From contig NZ_JACSET010000001.1 in assembly GCF_014334325.1 (NCBI RefSeq), positions 29,769-93,768 on the forward strand: 64,000 nt of DNA, read 5' to 3'. Every line of letters starts with the position of its first letter. Position 1 is the stretch's first letter. The position numbers and the translations under genes are program-made. The notes under the pieces are model-generated. The model searched no databases, was not told where the DNA came from, and saw only the letters and a program-made list of their open reading frames with translations. Shown here piece after piece: positions 35,201-42,107 of the stretch. This stretch comes from Treponema sp. Marseille-Q4130 (GTDB lineage: Bacteria > Spirochaetota > Spirochaetia > Treponematales > Treponemataceae).

Positions 35201-36468
35201 GTCCCGTCAGGTTTTTTAATTGTAAGCTTTACGGCGCTTCCGTATGCGCTGTACACGGGGATCGCGTGAGTTTCGTCCGAACCGTCCGGAGCTACGCCGC
35301 CGATCGGGGTACCGCCGCCGTTTAAGTCATTGCCGTCTACGGTAGCTATGGTACTCGGCGTAACAATTTTAGTCGCTTCCGTATACACACCGAAAGCGGC
35401 TACATTGTCTATGTCCGTATGGGCGAATACCTTAGGAACGGAAAGCTCGCGCGTACTGGTAGACTTTTGCGCATAATCCGAATAGAGCTTTCCGTCAAAG
35501 AGCCGTATACGGTATTTTGCCGTAGCGCCGCCTACGGGAACGTCCGTTTTAAAATAGAGCACCCACGGACCGGAAGGAACGTTGCCCGGCAGAGGACTGC
35601 CCGAACCGGGAGAAGCCTCCGCTTCTGCGTTTGATAACTTATCGACATCCGTTTTCGCGATAAAAGTACCGCCCGAATGGGTAATATCAAAATCGGCTGT
35701 AGTAAGCGTCACGGGACATGGAGTTTCATCACCGCCGTTTTTGCTCACATATACGTGTGTAAGGTCGCTGTGTAAATCCGTCGCACCCGATTCGGTAAAG
35801 CCCGCAACTTTAAAGCACAGAACGTAATAGCGTTTGCCCTGCGAATCGGGTGTACGCGTTTTAAAAAGCGCGATATGATTATCGTCCGATGCGAAAACGG
35901 GCGCGGGATCCGGCGGCGGCGTATTCGCTTCCAAATTAAACGAATAGATTTGATTGAACTTTCTGCCGTCGGTACTGTAGAGTTTGATCGAAGCTCCGAT
36001 GTTCGCGCTGCTGCGTTCATTCGCCTTTAAAAAGGCAGCCATATACGTCAGTCTGAGCGCTTTGCCGTCCGAGGTCGGCGCAAGCGTATAATCGGTGCCG
36101 TAGATTGGCTTAGCTCCGCCCGAGCCTTTTACCTTGTCGTCCCCGAACATTACGATATCCGCCGGTGCTCCGGGATCATTCGGCATGATGAACGAAAAGT
36201 TTTTAGGATTGCGCACGGTGAGCGTGATGACCGCATCGCTTGCCGACGGCACGCATTGAACGCCTGCAGGGCTCGTCTGTGCCGGAGATGCCGCTCTGAA
36301 GCCGGTTATGGTCGGTTCCGACGCCCAATACGAAAAATCTTCCTCTATATCTGCAAACAGTTCTTTGCAGCCGGTTATCGCGAGCAGCGCCGCAGCTGAA
36401 ACGGCGCAGAAAAGGACGGTCACACATGTACGCATGACACGATTTTGCATTTCTTTTTGATTTATCAC
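29257..36468 (-). CDS. Giant right-handed beta-helix lipoprotein with polymorphic-outer-membrane-protein-like repeats
   Basis: About 2403 residues, from GTG 36468 with AGAGAGG upstream (the frame also opens with TTG at 36483). A signal peptide ends at Ile-Thr-Gly-Cys, a lipobox, so the protein is probably membrane-anchored and periplasmic or surface-exposed. Residues about 40-500 are beta-rich, Ig-like in pattern. Then four beta-helix modules follow, each full of Gly-Gly-Gly-Ile-Tyr and Gly-Gly-Ala-Ile/Val repeats plus Thr-Ile-x-Gly-Asn turns. Modules close with a conserved cap around Asn-Asp-Val-Tyr-Leu and Ala-x-Ile-Thr-Pro-x-x-Tyr; three internal linkers repeat Ala-Trp-Lys-x-Leu-Lys-x-Ala. 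No autotransporter beta-barrel is seen. DNA copies of the modules are similar enough to recombine. Likely an adhesin or surface structure, by inference. Confidence 0.85.
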   Translation of the reverse strand: MINQKEMQNRVMRTCVTVLFCAVSAAALLAITGCKELFADIEEDFSYWASEPTITGFRAASPAQTSPAGVQCVPSASDAVITLTVRNPKNFSFIMPNDPGAPADIVMFGDDKVKGSGGAKPIYGTDYTLAPTSDGKALRLTYMAAFLKANERSSANIGASIKLYSTDGRKFNQIYSFNLEANTPPPDPAPVFASDDNHIALFKTRTPDSQGKRYYVLCFKVAGFTESGATDLHSDLTHVYVSKNGGDETPCPVTLTTADFDITHSGGTFIAKTDVDKLSNAEAEASPGSGSPLPGNVPSGPWVLYFKTDVPVGGATAKYRIRLFDGKLYSDYAQKSTSTRELSVPKVFAHTDIDNVAAFGVYTEATKIVTPSTIATVDGNDLNGGGTPIGGVAPDGSDETHAIPVYSAYGSAVKLTIKKPDGTDYPAGVTVTGSAEKHSGDSASGTASFTAGQSAVVTLPSPTDGGGEVVYKVVFKATGEGFDDSAERTLYYKVRREIKAVNNLPMWYMLGAAIEKIPLGGAGTVKISGTVKAQNISYPPLPGTPPVPVVNDSTIDVSGERDSGDYPGRTVTLIGDNKASSILDANNLCSVFTIEYNGKLILKNVTLQNAKNNVGGYGGGINIGDNGSSLVMTDTDIKDCTVTAGARLGGAVYIRESGSLTVGSGCVISGNTASGGNGDGIYVQSGGTFNIAGDAKIDENNDVYLKKNEDFPSDSSKNAKITVTAPLTGTDTVAKITPQDYTVGVTAVNAASGVSLSGYSERFKITGQTIISPPSTVLWKLRYNSNNTLVLKANVPITVDGTDPNAWKTLKEAIEAAIVEDGDEFIIRGTIKATNASGNSGEITVTKKITVRGDGTNPELDANSNHTGAPPADAPATPHRIFTVEDGGELTLENLTLKGGNAGSDYGGAILIKTGSAGDIRNTRIYGCKALNGGAICNEGSLRLSLCHIGASGKPNEATSSGGAIYSNTADSALCTILGTDISYNKAAQLGGGICIMKGECTIGPENAIPTSIWLNGSTSMGGGLHIGTLGVCKISDMTKITTNSSVSGGGICSFGTLEIKGSSGVKVDILDNSGTWGGGIYQMLGTLTTEHTEIKRNTAVTAGGGIYVAGGSCTLKDGTILGGGSDDNFVTDAGSNGGGVYVAGTFVMAEDAIVVPSTLTDAGKNDVYLMPDKYITLKNSLTGTAPVASITPSRYIAGRAVVKGDGYALTVSDTNRFTVTPKKDGSKTLYWEVDKQGKLVRVVDGTKPKAWKALKDAVSDAQAGETVTIKGEIKATKEGAAGDDANWDEIEITKDLTIKKAEDASSAVINANKIVGGKQEHRIFHVKSGTLTLENLTLQGGRRTSGPSGGGMYIQPGAVASLTDCRIIDCVSSLGNGGAVYTQGTLRLTRGSIGGTGSQEGNQAKYGGGIYVEHNGSCTITETKILENYADGGTSSSSEGKGGGIYVAQGGTCSLYDVDTMKNNTVKDGSPNKGKGAGIYVESGGICNIAGSTKIDEGNEFQTHDVYLAKHASDQSKNAKLTVTAPLTGTHTVAKITPEDYTAGVTAVNAALGVSLSGYADRFKITKQTIISPPSTVPWKLRYNSNNTLVLKSATTVIPSTATWKTLKNAIEASTLEDGDEFVIQSTITAIAMTDHHGAISVTKKITVKGEGASSILDANSSGSNHPLTPHRIFTVEDGGELTLEDITLTGGKAAGTTDDKKCGGAIFVKAGCKAKLTNCIIKNCVADKFGGGICSEGELTLDGGTIGGSAADGNKAMQGGGICIQKNGRFTLKTATISENKADYGGAVVVRQTGSVSMESGFLTTNTVDYLGGGVHVDNSASFTMTGGKIKTNNANGGGGGVYVHSGTFTLSGSASIESNTAAGKNGGGIYVDSTGKLEIKGGSIKSNKATKTSGGTGMGGGVYVYGDYTHKGKLDMSGGSIEGNGAGENSGSYEGSGGGVYINGGTFTTTGGEIKTNNAKNGGGVYAEGGAGITLTNTKINSCVAALNGGAIFVSGSTVNITNCTLTGNTATDSSGAGGAIFAQKDGSTPSTVTISGGTIGGTGTDANKVTGSWGFGGGIYINDDCSLTLNEYTDGGGKHGVRIIGNEAARGGGVRANNSTVTMTGCTVSGNTATDSTNLGGGGGVYTHRGTLTMTRCTFTDNTANNNGGGMIIEGGTADMTNCTLTGNQAKNGGAIFVQKDDTAAASITIMGGTIGGTGTNSNKATGTGANEGNGGGIYVGGNCTVTLKNNDQNEGCIVKGNTANSGFGGGFGGGVYVDMNSRFTMHGGTIKNNTSNVGKGVYVAASSGGMGNQDGYFIMGGKACVGDWGSDGTLKDGNDVYLKENDDSGAPASIKIDSGNPITESKVACITPESYGLDVTVVRMTDGSSVGAYTNKFTVTPKGTQTWSVDSDGTLKTP

Positions 36469-36582
36469 GGGAACCTCTCTCAAATCATATCGTTCGATAC
36501 AGCCGCTTTATCCTCTGCCGCTGTTATAAACCGCTATACATACTATTATACACGTTCCTTTAAAATTGTTCCATATTATTGA

Positions 36583-36606
36583 CATTACCCATTACCCATT
36601 ACCCAT
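36583..36606. repeat. CATTACC tandem units upstream of the beta-helix gene
   Basis: Three CATTACC units and a partial fourth (CATTG). The same unit borders the gene on its other side (29227-29256), so the beta-helix gene sits between identical short repeats. Confidence 0.75.
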
Positions 36607-36624
36607 TGATTTCGTAACCTGCGC

Positions 36625-36653
36625 TTGTCATAATTTTTTTTAATAGATATAGT
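36625..36653 (+). promoter_or_regulatory. Promoter of the Gld-like export operon
   Basis: TTGTCA (36625-36630), 17-bp spacer, TATAGT (36648-36653). The transcript would have a leader of about 120 nt containing the nested hairpin at 36726-36770. Confidence 0.55.
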
Positions 36654-36725
36654 ACAATTTGTTTTTAAAATACGCCGACGCGCTTTCTGCGAAATACGCG
36701 CACGACTGATTTTTTTTCGAAAGTT

Positions 36726-36770
36726 AAAACTTTGCTTGAAGCTTCGCTGCAAGTACCTGCAAAAGTTTTT
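36726..36770 (+). repeat. Leader hairpin, copy 1 (upstream of the ABC ATPase)
   Basis: Outer stem AAAACTTTGC with GCAAAAGTTTT and inner stem CTTG/CAAG. The right arm CCTGCAAAAGTTTTTAT followed by GGAGG recurs at 42079-42104 before the metal ATPase gene, where the outer stem is also AAAACTTTT-like. The ribosome-binding site GGAGG follows at once. Confidence 0.55.
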
Positions 36771-36781
36771 ATGGAGGATAT

Positions 36782-37732
36782 ATGATAGAAGTTTCGCACT
36801 TGTCCCGAAATTACGGGACATTCCGTGCGGTAAACGATGTGAGCTTTTCGATCCCGACGGGGCAAATCGTCGGTCTGCTCGGTCCGAACGGCGCGGGCAA
36901 AACGACGACGATGCGTATGATTACCGGTTTTTTAAAACCGTCCGGCGGCACGATTTCGATCGACGGTACGAACATCGAAGATGCAAGCGTCGCATCGAAA
37001 CGAAAGATCGGTTACATGCCCGAAGCCGCGCCTCTCTACGGCGATATGATAGTCGAAGATTACCTGCGCTATATCGCGGACATGCAGGGCGAAAATGCCG
37101 ATGAAAAAATTCCCCGTCTGTGCGAAGAGTGCGGTCTCAAAGAAGTGATGGATAAAAATATCTCCGAGCTTTCGCGCGGCTACAGGCAGCGTGTCGGGCT
37201 CGCGCACGCGCTCATGCACGATCCGGAAATATTGATTTTGGACGAACCGACGAGCGGGCTCGACCCGAATCAAATCGGCGAAGTGCGGAACTTGATCCGC
37301 GAAATCGGAAAGACGCGTACGGTTATCGTTTCGACGCACATCCTCGGCGAAGTGGAAACGCTGTGCAGCCGCGTCATCATCATCGCAAACGGTAAGCTCG
37401 TCGCCGACAGTCCGACCGATGAACTGCGCGAACGATACGGTCATAAAGCCGCTCTCAAACTCACCGCAGGCGGATGTTCAAAAGACGATATTGCAGCCGA
37501 ACTCAAATCGATTGCGGGAGTCGAAAACGTTTCGGCGGTAAGCGGAGAAACCGTAAACGGAGATGCGGATGCGTTTTCTCTCCTCGTTTCGGTTTCGGGA
37601 ACGGCTGAAGTCCGGCCGGCTCTCTTCAAAGCGATCGCAGCGAAGGGCGGCTGGTTATACGAACTTGCAATGCAGCGGAACAGTCTCGAAGACGTGTTCC
37701 ACGAACTCACTACAGCGGAGGCGCAAAAATGA
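36782..37732 (+). CDS. ABC transporter ATP-binding protein, GldA-like
   Basis: A 316-residue cytosolic ATPase of an ABC-2-type exporter. Walker A GPNGAGKT at residues 35-42, signature Leu-Ser-Arg-Gly-Tyr-Arg-Gln-Arg near 140, Walker B Ile-Leu-Ile-Leu-Asp-Glu-Pro near 160, and switch His in Val-Ser-Thr-His. A C-terminal extension of about 90 residues is typical of drug- or lipid-type exporters. It overlaps the permease gene by ATGA, and the following GldG-like and DUF4340 genes complete the set. The Gld name comes from Bacteroidetes gliding genes; in spirochaetes the role and substrate of this set are unknown. Confidence 0.93.
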   Translation: MIEVSHLSRNYGTFRAVNDVSFSIPTGQIVGLLGPNGAGKTTTMRMITGFLKPSGGTISIDGTNIEDASVASKRKIGYMPEAAPLYGDMIVEDYLRYIADMQGENADEKIPRLCEECGLKEVMDKNISELSRGYRQRVGLAHALMHDPEILILDEPTSGLDPNQIGEVRNLIREIGKTRTVIVSTHILGEVETLCSRVIIIANGKLVADSPTDELRERYGHKAALKLTAGGCSKDDIAAELKSIAGVENVSAVSGETVNGDADAFSLLVSVSGTAEVRPALFKAIAAKGGWLYELAMQRNSLEDVFHELTTAEAQK

Positions 37733-38460
37733 GCGACACGCTTAACAAAAAACATTCTCCCGCCGCCGTCATCATGAAGCGGGAACTCGCCGCGTATTTT
37801 ACGAGTCCCGTCGCATACATCGTCACGGCACTCTTTCTCATCATCGCGGGTATCACCTTTTTCGTCTTTTTCTTTTTTCAAGATCGGGCGGAGCTGCGGA
37901 ATTATTTTTCGCTCCTTCCGATTTTGCTTTCGTTTTTTATTCCGGCGCTGACGATGCGGCTGTTCGCCGAAGAAAAGCGAAGCGGCTCGATCGAAACGCT
38001 CATGACGCTTCCCGTCACCGAAAGCTCCGTCGCTGCAGGTAAATGGCTTGCAGCCTTTTTAAGCGCTGCCGTCATGGTCGCTCCGACAATGCTGTACGTC
38101 ATTCCGCTTTTTATATTCGGCTCTCCCGATATGGGACCCGTCGTCGGAGGCTTTTTGGGCGCTTTCTTTTTGTGCGCCGCCTTTTCGGCGATCGGAGTAT
38201 TCGCGTCGGCGGTTACGAAAAATCAAATCATCGCGTTTTTCGCAGCCTTTATCATCTGCATTTCGCTAACGCTGATCGATTCGTTTTTGATTTTCCTGCC
38301 GGCCGAAATCGTCGCCGCACTGTCGTACATCTCCGCATCGTCGCATTTTTCATCGATCGCACGAGGCATCATCGACACGCGCGACCTCTTGTACTTCGCT
38401 TCGCTCACCGTATTTTTCTTTTATCTCACGGTGATCGTTCAGCAAAATGAAAGGAAGTAA
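37729..38460 (+). CDS. ABC-2 type permease, GldF-like
   Basis: A 243-residue inner-membrane permease with six hydrophobic helices. Typical features are the N-terminal Met-Lys-Arg-Glu-Leu-Ala-Ala-Tyr-Phe-x-Ser-Pro and, after TM2, Arg-Leu-Phe-Ala-Glu-Glu-Lys-Arg-Ser-Gly-Ser-Ile-Glu-Thr-Leu-Met-Thr-Leu-Pro-Val-Thr, the coupling region of the family. Start ATG 37729 overlaps the ATPase stop. It ends two bases before the GldG-like gene. Confidence 0.93.
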   Translation: MSDTLNKKHSPAAVIMKRELAAYFTSPVAYIVTALFLIIAGITFFVFFFFQDRAELRNYFSLLPILLSFFIPALTMRLFAEEKRSGSIETLMTLPVTESSVAAGKWLAAFLSAAVMVAPTMLYVIPLFIFGSPDMGPVVGGFLGAFFLCAAFSAIGVFASAVTKNQIIAFFAAFIICISLTLIDSFLIFLPAEIVAALSYISASSHFSSIARGIIDTRDLLYFASLTVFFFYLTVIVQQNERK

Positions 38461-38462
38461 AA

Positions 38463-40523
38463 ATGAAAAAAATCATCAACTGGTTTCGCTCCCCTTCGAG
38501 CGATTTTGTGCTTCTCATCGTTTTATTAATTCTCGCAAACCTTGTCGGGCGCAGGGCATTTTTGCGTTTCGATTTGACACGCCCGAAATCCTATTCGTTG
38601 TCGGAGGCGAGCAGACAGCTTGTCAAAACGCTCGACGAACCGCTGTCGGTCCGCGCGTTTTTCAGCAGCAACTTGCCCGCCCCGTACAGCACAACCGCGC
38701 AGTACATACGCGATATCCTTCTCGAATACAAGGGAGCGGCAAACCGCAACTTTTCCTATTCGATCGTCGATATGAGCAAAGCGGAAAACGAAATGCTCGC
38801 GCAGCAGTACGGACTGCAGCAAGTGCAGATACAACAGGTCGCAAACAACGAAGTAGGCTTCAAGCAGGCGTATATGGGACTCGTCATCTCTTATGCCGAC
38901 TCGGTCGAAACGCTCGACGGTATAACATCGTCCGAGGGATTCGAATACAAGCTTACGACGAAGATCAGCAAAATGATTTCGGCGGCGAACGTGCTTTCAG
39001 GTCTTCCGAAAGACGAGCGCATCAAACTGACGCTCTACGTAACCGATGCGCTCAAACAGTTTGACATACGGGGCTTCGACGATATCGAAAAGACCGTGCG
39101 CGAAGCGTATGAAAGCGTCAACAAGCAAAGCATGGGCAGAATCGATTATGAAAAAATAAATCCTTCTTCATCCGATTTGAATACGCTGCAGTCGCGCTTC
39201 GGCATACCGCTCATCAATTGGACGACGGAAAACGGTTCGACGGGCTCGGGCGCGATCGGCCTCGTGCTGGAACACGGAAACGCGTTCCGCCTCATCCCGC
39301 TTTCGATGCAGCGATCGCTCATAGGCTACGTCATCGCGGGACTCGGAGAACTCGAACAATCGCTTTCCGAAAGTCTTCAAAGCCTGCTCTTAAAGGCGAC
39401 GAAGATCGGCTACGTAACGGGGCACGGAGAGGCGCCGCTTTATTCGCAGGCCGGAGTCTCTCCTCTCATATCCCTTACAAGCGATATGTACGAACTCGAT
39501 GAAATCGATCTTTCAAAAGATGCGATTCCCGCAAATGTCGCATCCCTCATCGTCAACGGACCGAAAACGGAATTCTCCGACGAAGAGTTGTATAAAATCG
39601 ATCAGTTTATCATGCGCGGCGGCAACGCTCTCTTTTTTGTCGACCCCTTCGATTCGCAGTCGGCAGGCTATTATCAAGCGCCGTCGTTCGCGCCGCTTTC
39701 GACAAAGCTTGAAAAATTATTAAACGCTTACGGCATCAAGCCGGAAACGAACTACGTGCTCGACGAAAACTGTTATAAACCGCGTCAGCAAAATTACGGA
39801 AACGTATCGTTGTGGTGGGCGCCGTTTATCCCTGCAGAACAGCTTGCAAAAAAGAACGCGATCACGGCTAATCTCGGCAGGATCCTTTTTTTGCAAACAT
39901 CCGCAATCGACACGAGCGGCGCCGAAAGCAACGCAGACGTGAAAGTGACAAAGCTCGTGCAGTCCTCTCCGAAATCGTGGCTGCTTTCGGACAATATACA
40001 GTTGAATCCGATGATGCCGCCGCCCTACGACAAGTCCGTCGAAAAAGCGGAAACGCTTGCCGCGCTCGCCGAAGGCAAATTCAAAAGCGCTTTCGATTCC
40101 GAGCCCGCTTCATCCGCAGACGGAGCGCTAACGGCAAAAACGCACTTGGCTGAAAACGTGCAGAGCGGAAAAATCTTCGTCGCGGGAACGTCCGAAATCA
40201 CGGGGCCGCAGCTCATCGAAGAAAACAGCTCCGAACCGATTGCTCTTTTCACGCGCAACGTCATCGACTATATGAACGGCAACGGCGATTTTTGCGCCAT
40301 GCGCACGAAGGGGCTTTCTCTCAATACGCTGCATAACTCAGGAAGCGCGCTCGCATTTGCCGTGCAGTATTTCAACGAATTCGGACTTGCCGTCATGGTC
40401 GTCATTGCGGGCTTTATCGTGTGGCGCATGCGCAACAAACGCCGAGAACGCATCCGCGCAAAATACAATCCGAACGATGCGCGCATCATCGATACGAAAT
40501 CGAAGGAAGGTGATACAAAATGA
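38463..40523 (+). CDS. GldG-like ABC auxiliary protein
   Basis: A 686-residue protein of the ABC_transp_aux/GldG family. TM1 lies near residues 14-31, after Trp-Phe-Arg-Ser-Pro. The segment Asp-Leu-Thr-x-x-x-x-Tyr-Ser-Leu-Ser-Glu-Ala-Ser follows directly, as is typical of GldG. The periplasmic middle has the IFT52/GldG-like fold pattern with Gly-His-Gly-Glu and Leu-Ile-Val-Asn-Gly-Pro, and a second TM near residues 635-655 precedes a basic tail. It is thought to work with the ATPase and permease in export or assembly at the cell envelope. GGAAG precedes the ATG. Confidence 0.92.
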   Translation: MKKIINWFRSPSSDFVLLIVLLILANLVGRRAFLRFDLTRPKSYSLSEASRQLVKTLDEPLSVRAFFSSNLPAPYSTTAQYIRDILLEYKGAANRNFSYSIVDMSKAENEMLAQQYGLQQVQIQQVANNEVGFKQAYMGLVISYADSVETLDGITSSEGFEYKLTTKISKMISAANVLSGLPKDERIKLTLYVTDALKQFDIRGFDDIEKTVREAYESVNKQSMGRIDYEKINPSSSDLNTLQSRFGIPLINWTTENGSTGSGAIGLVLEHGNAFRLIPLSMQRSLIGYVIAGLGELEQSLSESLQSLLLKATKIGYVTGHGEAPLYSQAGVSPLISLTSDMYELDEIDLSKDAIPANVASLIVNGPKTEFSDEELYKIDQFIMRGGNALFFVDPFDSQSAGYYQAPSFAPLSTKLEKLLNAYGIKPETNYVLDENCYKPRQQNYGNVSLWWAPFIPAEQLAKKNAITANLGRILFLQTSAIDTSGAESNADVKVTKLVQSSPKSWLLSDNIQLNPMMPPPYDKSVEKAETLAALAEGKFKSAFDSEPASSADGALTAKTHLAENVQSGKIFVAGTSEITGPQLIEENSSEPIALFTRNVIDYMNGNGDFCAMRTKGLSLNTLHNSGSALAFAVQYFNEFGLAVMVVIAGFIVWRMRNKRRERIRAKYNPNDARIIDTKSKEGDTK

Positions 40524-41425
40524 GCAAACGAAAAATAATTCTTTTGACGGCGTGCGTACTTTTGCTCGGCATATATATCGCGCAGCTCGCCTCTTCTCTG
40601 CGAAGTTCGGTAAAAAACAAAACGCTCGGTGCGGATCCCGATAAGCTTACAATCGAAAACGCGAGCGCCGTAATCGAGCTTGCAAAATCTGACGACGGTT
40701 GGACGGTCGGAGAGAGGCGCTACAAGGCGGATACGAATACCGTCGATGCGCTTGTCAATGCGGTAAAAAACATACGCGTTCTCGACACCGTTGCCCAAGC
40801 CGGAAGCGATGCGGTCGATGAGCGCTACGAAATCGACAAGACGAATGCGATCGTCGTAAAGGCATACAAAGGGAACGAACTTGTGCGTACGCTCACGATA
40901 GGAAAAACGTCGTCGACGGGTTCGCAGTCCTACCTTACGCTCGACGGCAAAAAAGACATATACCTCGTATCGGGAACGCTGCGCGACACGTTCAAAAAAG
41001 ACGTCGCCGCGTTGCGCAGCAAATCGGTGTACGCCGTCGATACGAGCGACCTCACCGCCGTTTCCGAAAGCATGGGAAGCACGGTGCTGTCGATTGTAAA
41101 ATCAGGCGATCCCGCTGCATGGACTGCTTCCGGAGGCACGGCAAGCGTCGATGCGGAAAAAGCTGCGAATTGGGCGGCATCGCTTACAAGGCTCAATGCG
41201 GACTCGTGGCTCGACGACGATTTTGTCCTGCCGCCTGTAAGCGAATCCGTTACCGTCATAACGGCCGGCGGCAAAGCGATTACGGTGAGCGTGTATAAAG
41301 AAGGAGACGGCGACGATGCGAAATACTACGGCACGTGCAGCGAAACGCCGTACAAGTTTTCGCTCTCCCGCTACTCCGCGGGAAAATACCTTAAAACCGC
41401 AGCAGATATAAGTACAAAGCAGTAA
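40520..41425 (+). CDS. DUF4340 domain protein of the Gld-like operon
   Basis: A 301-residue protein with one N-terminal membrane anchor (about residues 5-22), the rest predicted periplasmic and beta-rich. DUF4340 repeats are recognised from Trp-Thr-Val-Gly-Glu-Arg-Arg-Tyr-Lys-Ala-Asp and Val-Asp-Ala-Leu-Val-Asn-Ala-Val-Lys-Asn-Ile. Start ATG overlaps the GldG-like stop by 4 nt. DUF4340 genes commonly end GldFG-type operons, so it is probably a component of the same envelope complex. Function otherwise unknown. Confidence 0.9.
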   Translation: MSKRKIILLTACVLLLGIYIAQLASSLRSSVKNKTLGADPDKLTIENASAVIELAKSDDGWTVGERRYKADTNTVDALVNAVKNIRVLDTVAQAGSDAVDERYEIDKTNAIVVKAYKGNELVRTLTIGKTSSTGSQSYLTLDGKKDIYLVSGTLRDTFKKDVAALRSKSVYAVDTSDLTAVSESMGSTVLSIVKSGDPAAWTASGGTASVDAEKAANWAASLTRLNADSWLDDDFVLPPVSESVTVITAGGKAITVSVYKEGDGDDAKYYGTCSETPYKFSLSRYSAGKYLKTAADISTKQ

Positions 41426-41455
41426 AATCGACAATCGATAAAATAAATCGAAAGA

Positions 41456-41500
41456 GAGGCTGTCAAAAAGGTCACTGACTTTTGCGACGGCCTTTTTATT
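41456..41500 (+). terminator. Intrinsic terminator of the Gld-like operon
   Basis: Stem AGGCTGTC with GACGGCCT around an inner A/T-rich stem, followed by TTTTATTTTTT. It separates this operon from the arsR promoter, which begins seven bases later. Confidence 0.75.
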
Positions 41501-41506
41501 TTTTAC

Positions 41507-41551
41507 TTGACAAACAGCATTTTTACTGCTAATATATGAACAGTTGTTCAT
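41507..41551 (+). promoter_or_regulatory. arsR promoter and ArsR/SmtB-type operator
   Basis: TTGACA (41507-41512), 17-bp spacer, TAATAT (41530-41535). The perfect palindrome ATGAACA-GT-TGTTCAT (41536-41551; arms of seven) starts immediately after the -10. TGAACA-N2-TGTTCA is the well-known SmtB/CzrA-type operator core, so metal-free repressor should block this start site. Confidence 0.85.
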
Positions 41552-41589
41552 TCATTTGTTATAAAACAAATCGCGTATGGAGGAGCGGC

Positions 41590-41937
41590 GTGGCGAAAAA
41601 AAAGATCGAAGGCGGACAAAGCGACAAGTGCTTTCAAGATATTTTAAACAAACTGCCTGACGAAGACGAACTGTTCGATTTGGCGGAGCTGTTTAAGATT
41701 TTCGGAGACTCGACGCGCATAAAGATTTTGTTTGTACTGCTCGAATCGAATATGGCGGTAAACGACATCGCAAACGTCCTTAAAATGACGCAGTCGGCGA
41801 TAAGTCATCAGCTGCGTATTTTAAAAACGAACGGTCTCGTAAAATATACGCGAAACGGAAAATCGCTTATCTATTCCCTCGCCGACGGCCACGTAACGAC
41901 GATTTTAAGCCAAGGCATCGAACATATAAGCGAATAA
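41590..41937 (+). CDS. ArsR/SmtB family metal-sensing repressor
   Basis: A 115-residue winged-helix repressor. The start is GTG 41590 after GGAGGAG; the ATG at 41536 lies in the operator. The HTH is Val-Asn-Asp-Ile-Ala-Asn-Val-Leu-Lys-Met-Thr-Gln-Ser-Ala-Ile-Ser-His-Gln-Leu-Arg, with the preceding Phe-Gly-Asp-Ser-Thr-Arg-Ile-Lys-Ile-Leu typical of SmtB and CzrA. The N-terminal Cys and the C-terminal alpha5 region with Asp, His and Glu residues (Asp-Gly-His and Gly-Ile-Glu-His) fit a Zn/Cd-type alpha5 site. Operator sequence and the downstream P-type ATPase point to Zn, Cd or Pb. Confidence 0.9.
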   Translation: MAKKKIEGGQSDKCFQDILNKLPDEDELFDLAELFKIFGDSTRIKILFVLLESNMAVNDIANVLKMTQSAISHQLRILKTNGLVKYTRNGKSLIYSLADGHVTTILSQGIEHISE

Positions 41938-41944
41938 AATTTAT

Positions 41945-42106
41945 TATTAGGAGGAGCGAAAGAAGCACGGCTGAAATTGCGCCGCACTTCTTTCGTACGA
42001 GTTTGTTTTCAACAAACTCGGGTTATTGAACGTGTGCGCTCTCGCGCACGGCTAAAAACTTTTTCGGAAATTGATATTTCCTGCAAAAGTTTTTATTAGG
42101 AGGAGC
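41945..42106 (+). repeat. 149-bp hairpin cassette bounded by a 14-bp direct repeat
   Basis: TTATTAGGAGGAGC occurs at 41944-41957 and again at 42093-42106, where it is the ribosome-binding site of the ATPase gene. Between them lie four hairpins: CGAAAGAAG/CTTCTTTCG (41957-41995), CGAGTTTGTT/AACAAACTCG (41998-42020, perfect), CGTGTGCG/CGCGCACG (42031-42050) and AAAAACTTTT/AAAAGTTTTT (42054-42094). No ORF is present. The layout suggests an inserted or duplicated non-coding element. Confidence 0.75.
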
Positions 42107-42107
42107 T

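Noticed and set aside
29575-36020. Many long plus-strand open frames (for example 31468-32160) opposite the beta-helix gene
   Set aside because: They are rich in Ser, Pro, Arg and Tyr and mirror the Gly-Gly codons of the minus-strand gene; no ribosome-binding sites and no family patterns. They are antisense artefacts of a repetitive, GC-biased gene.
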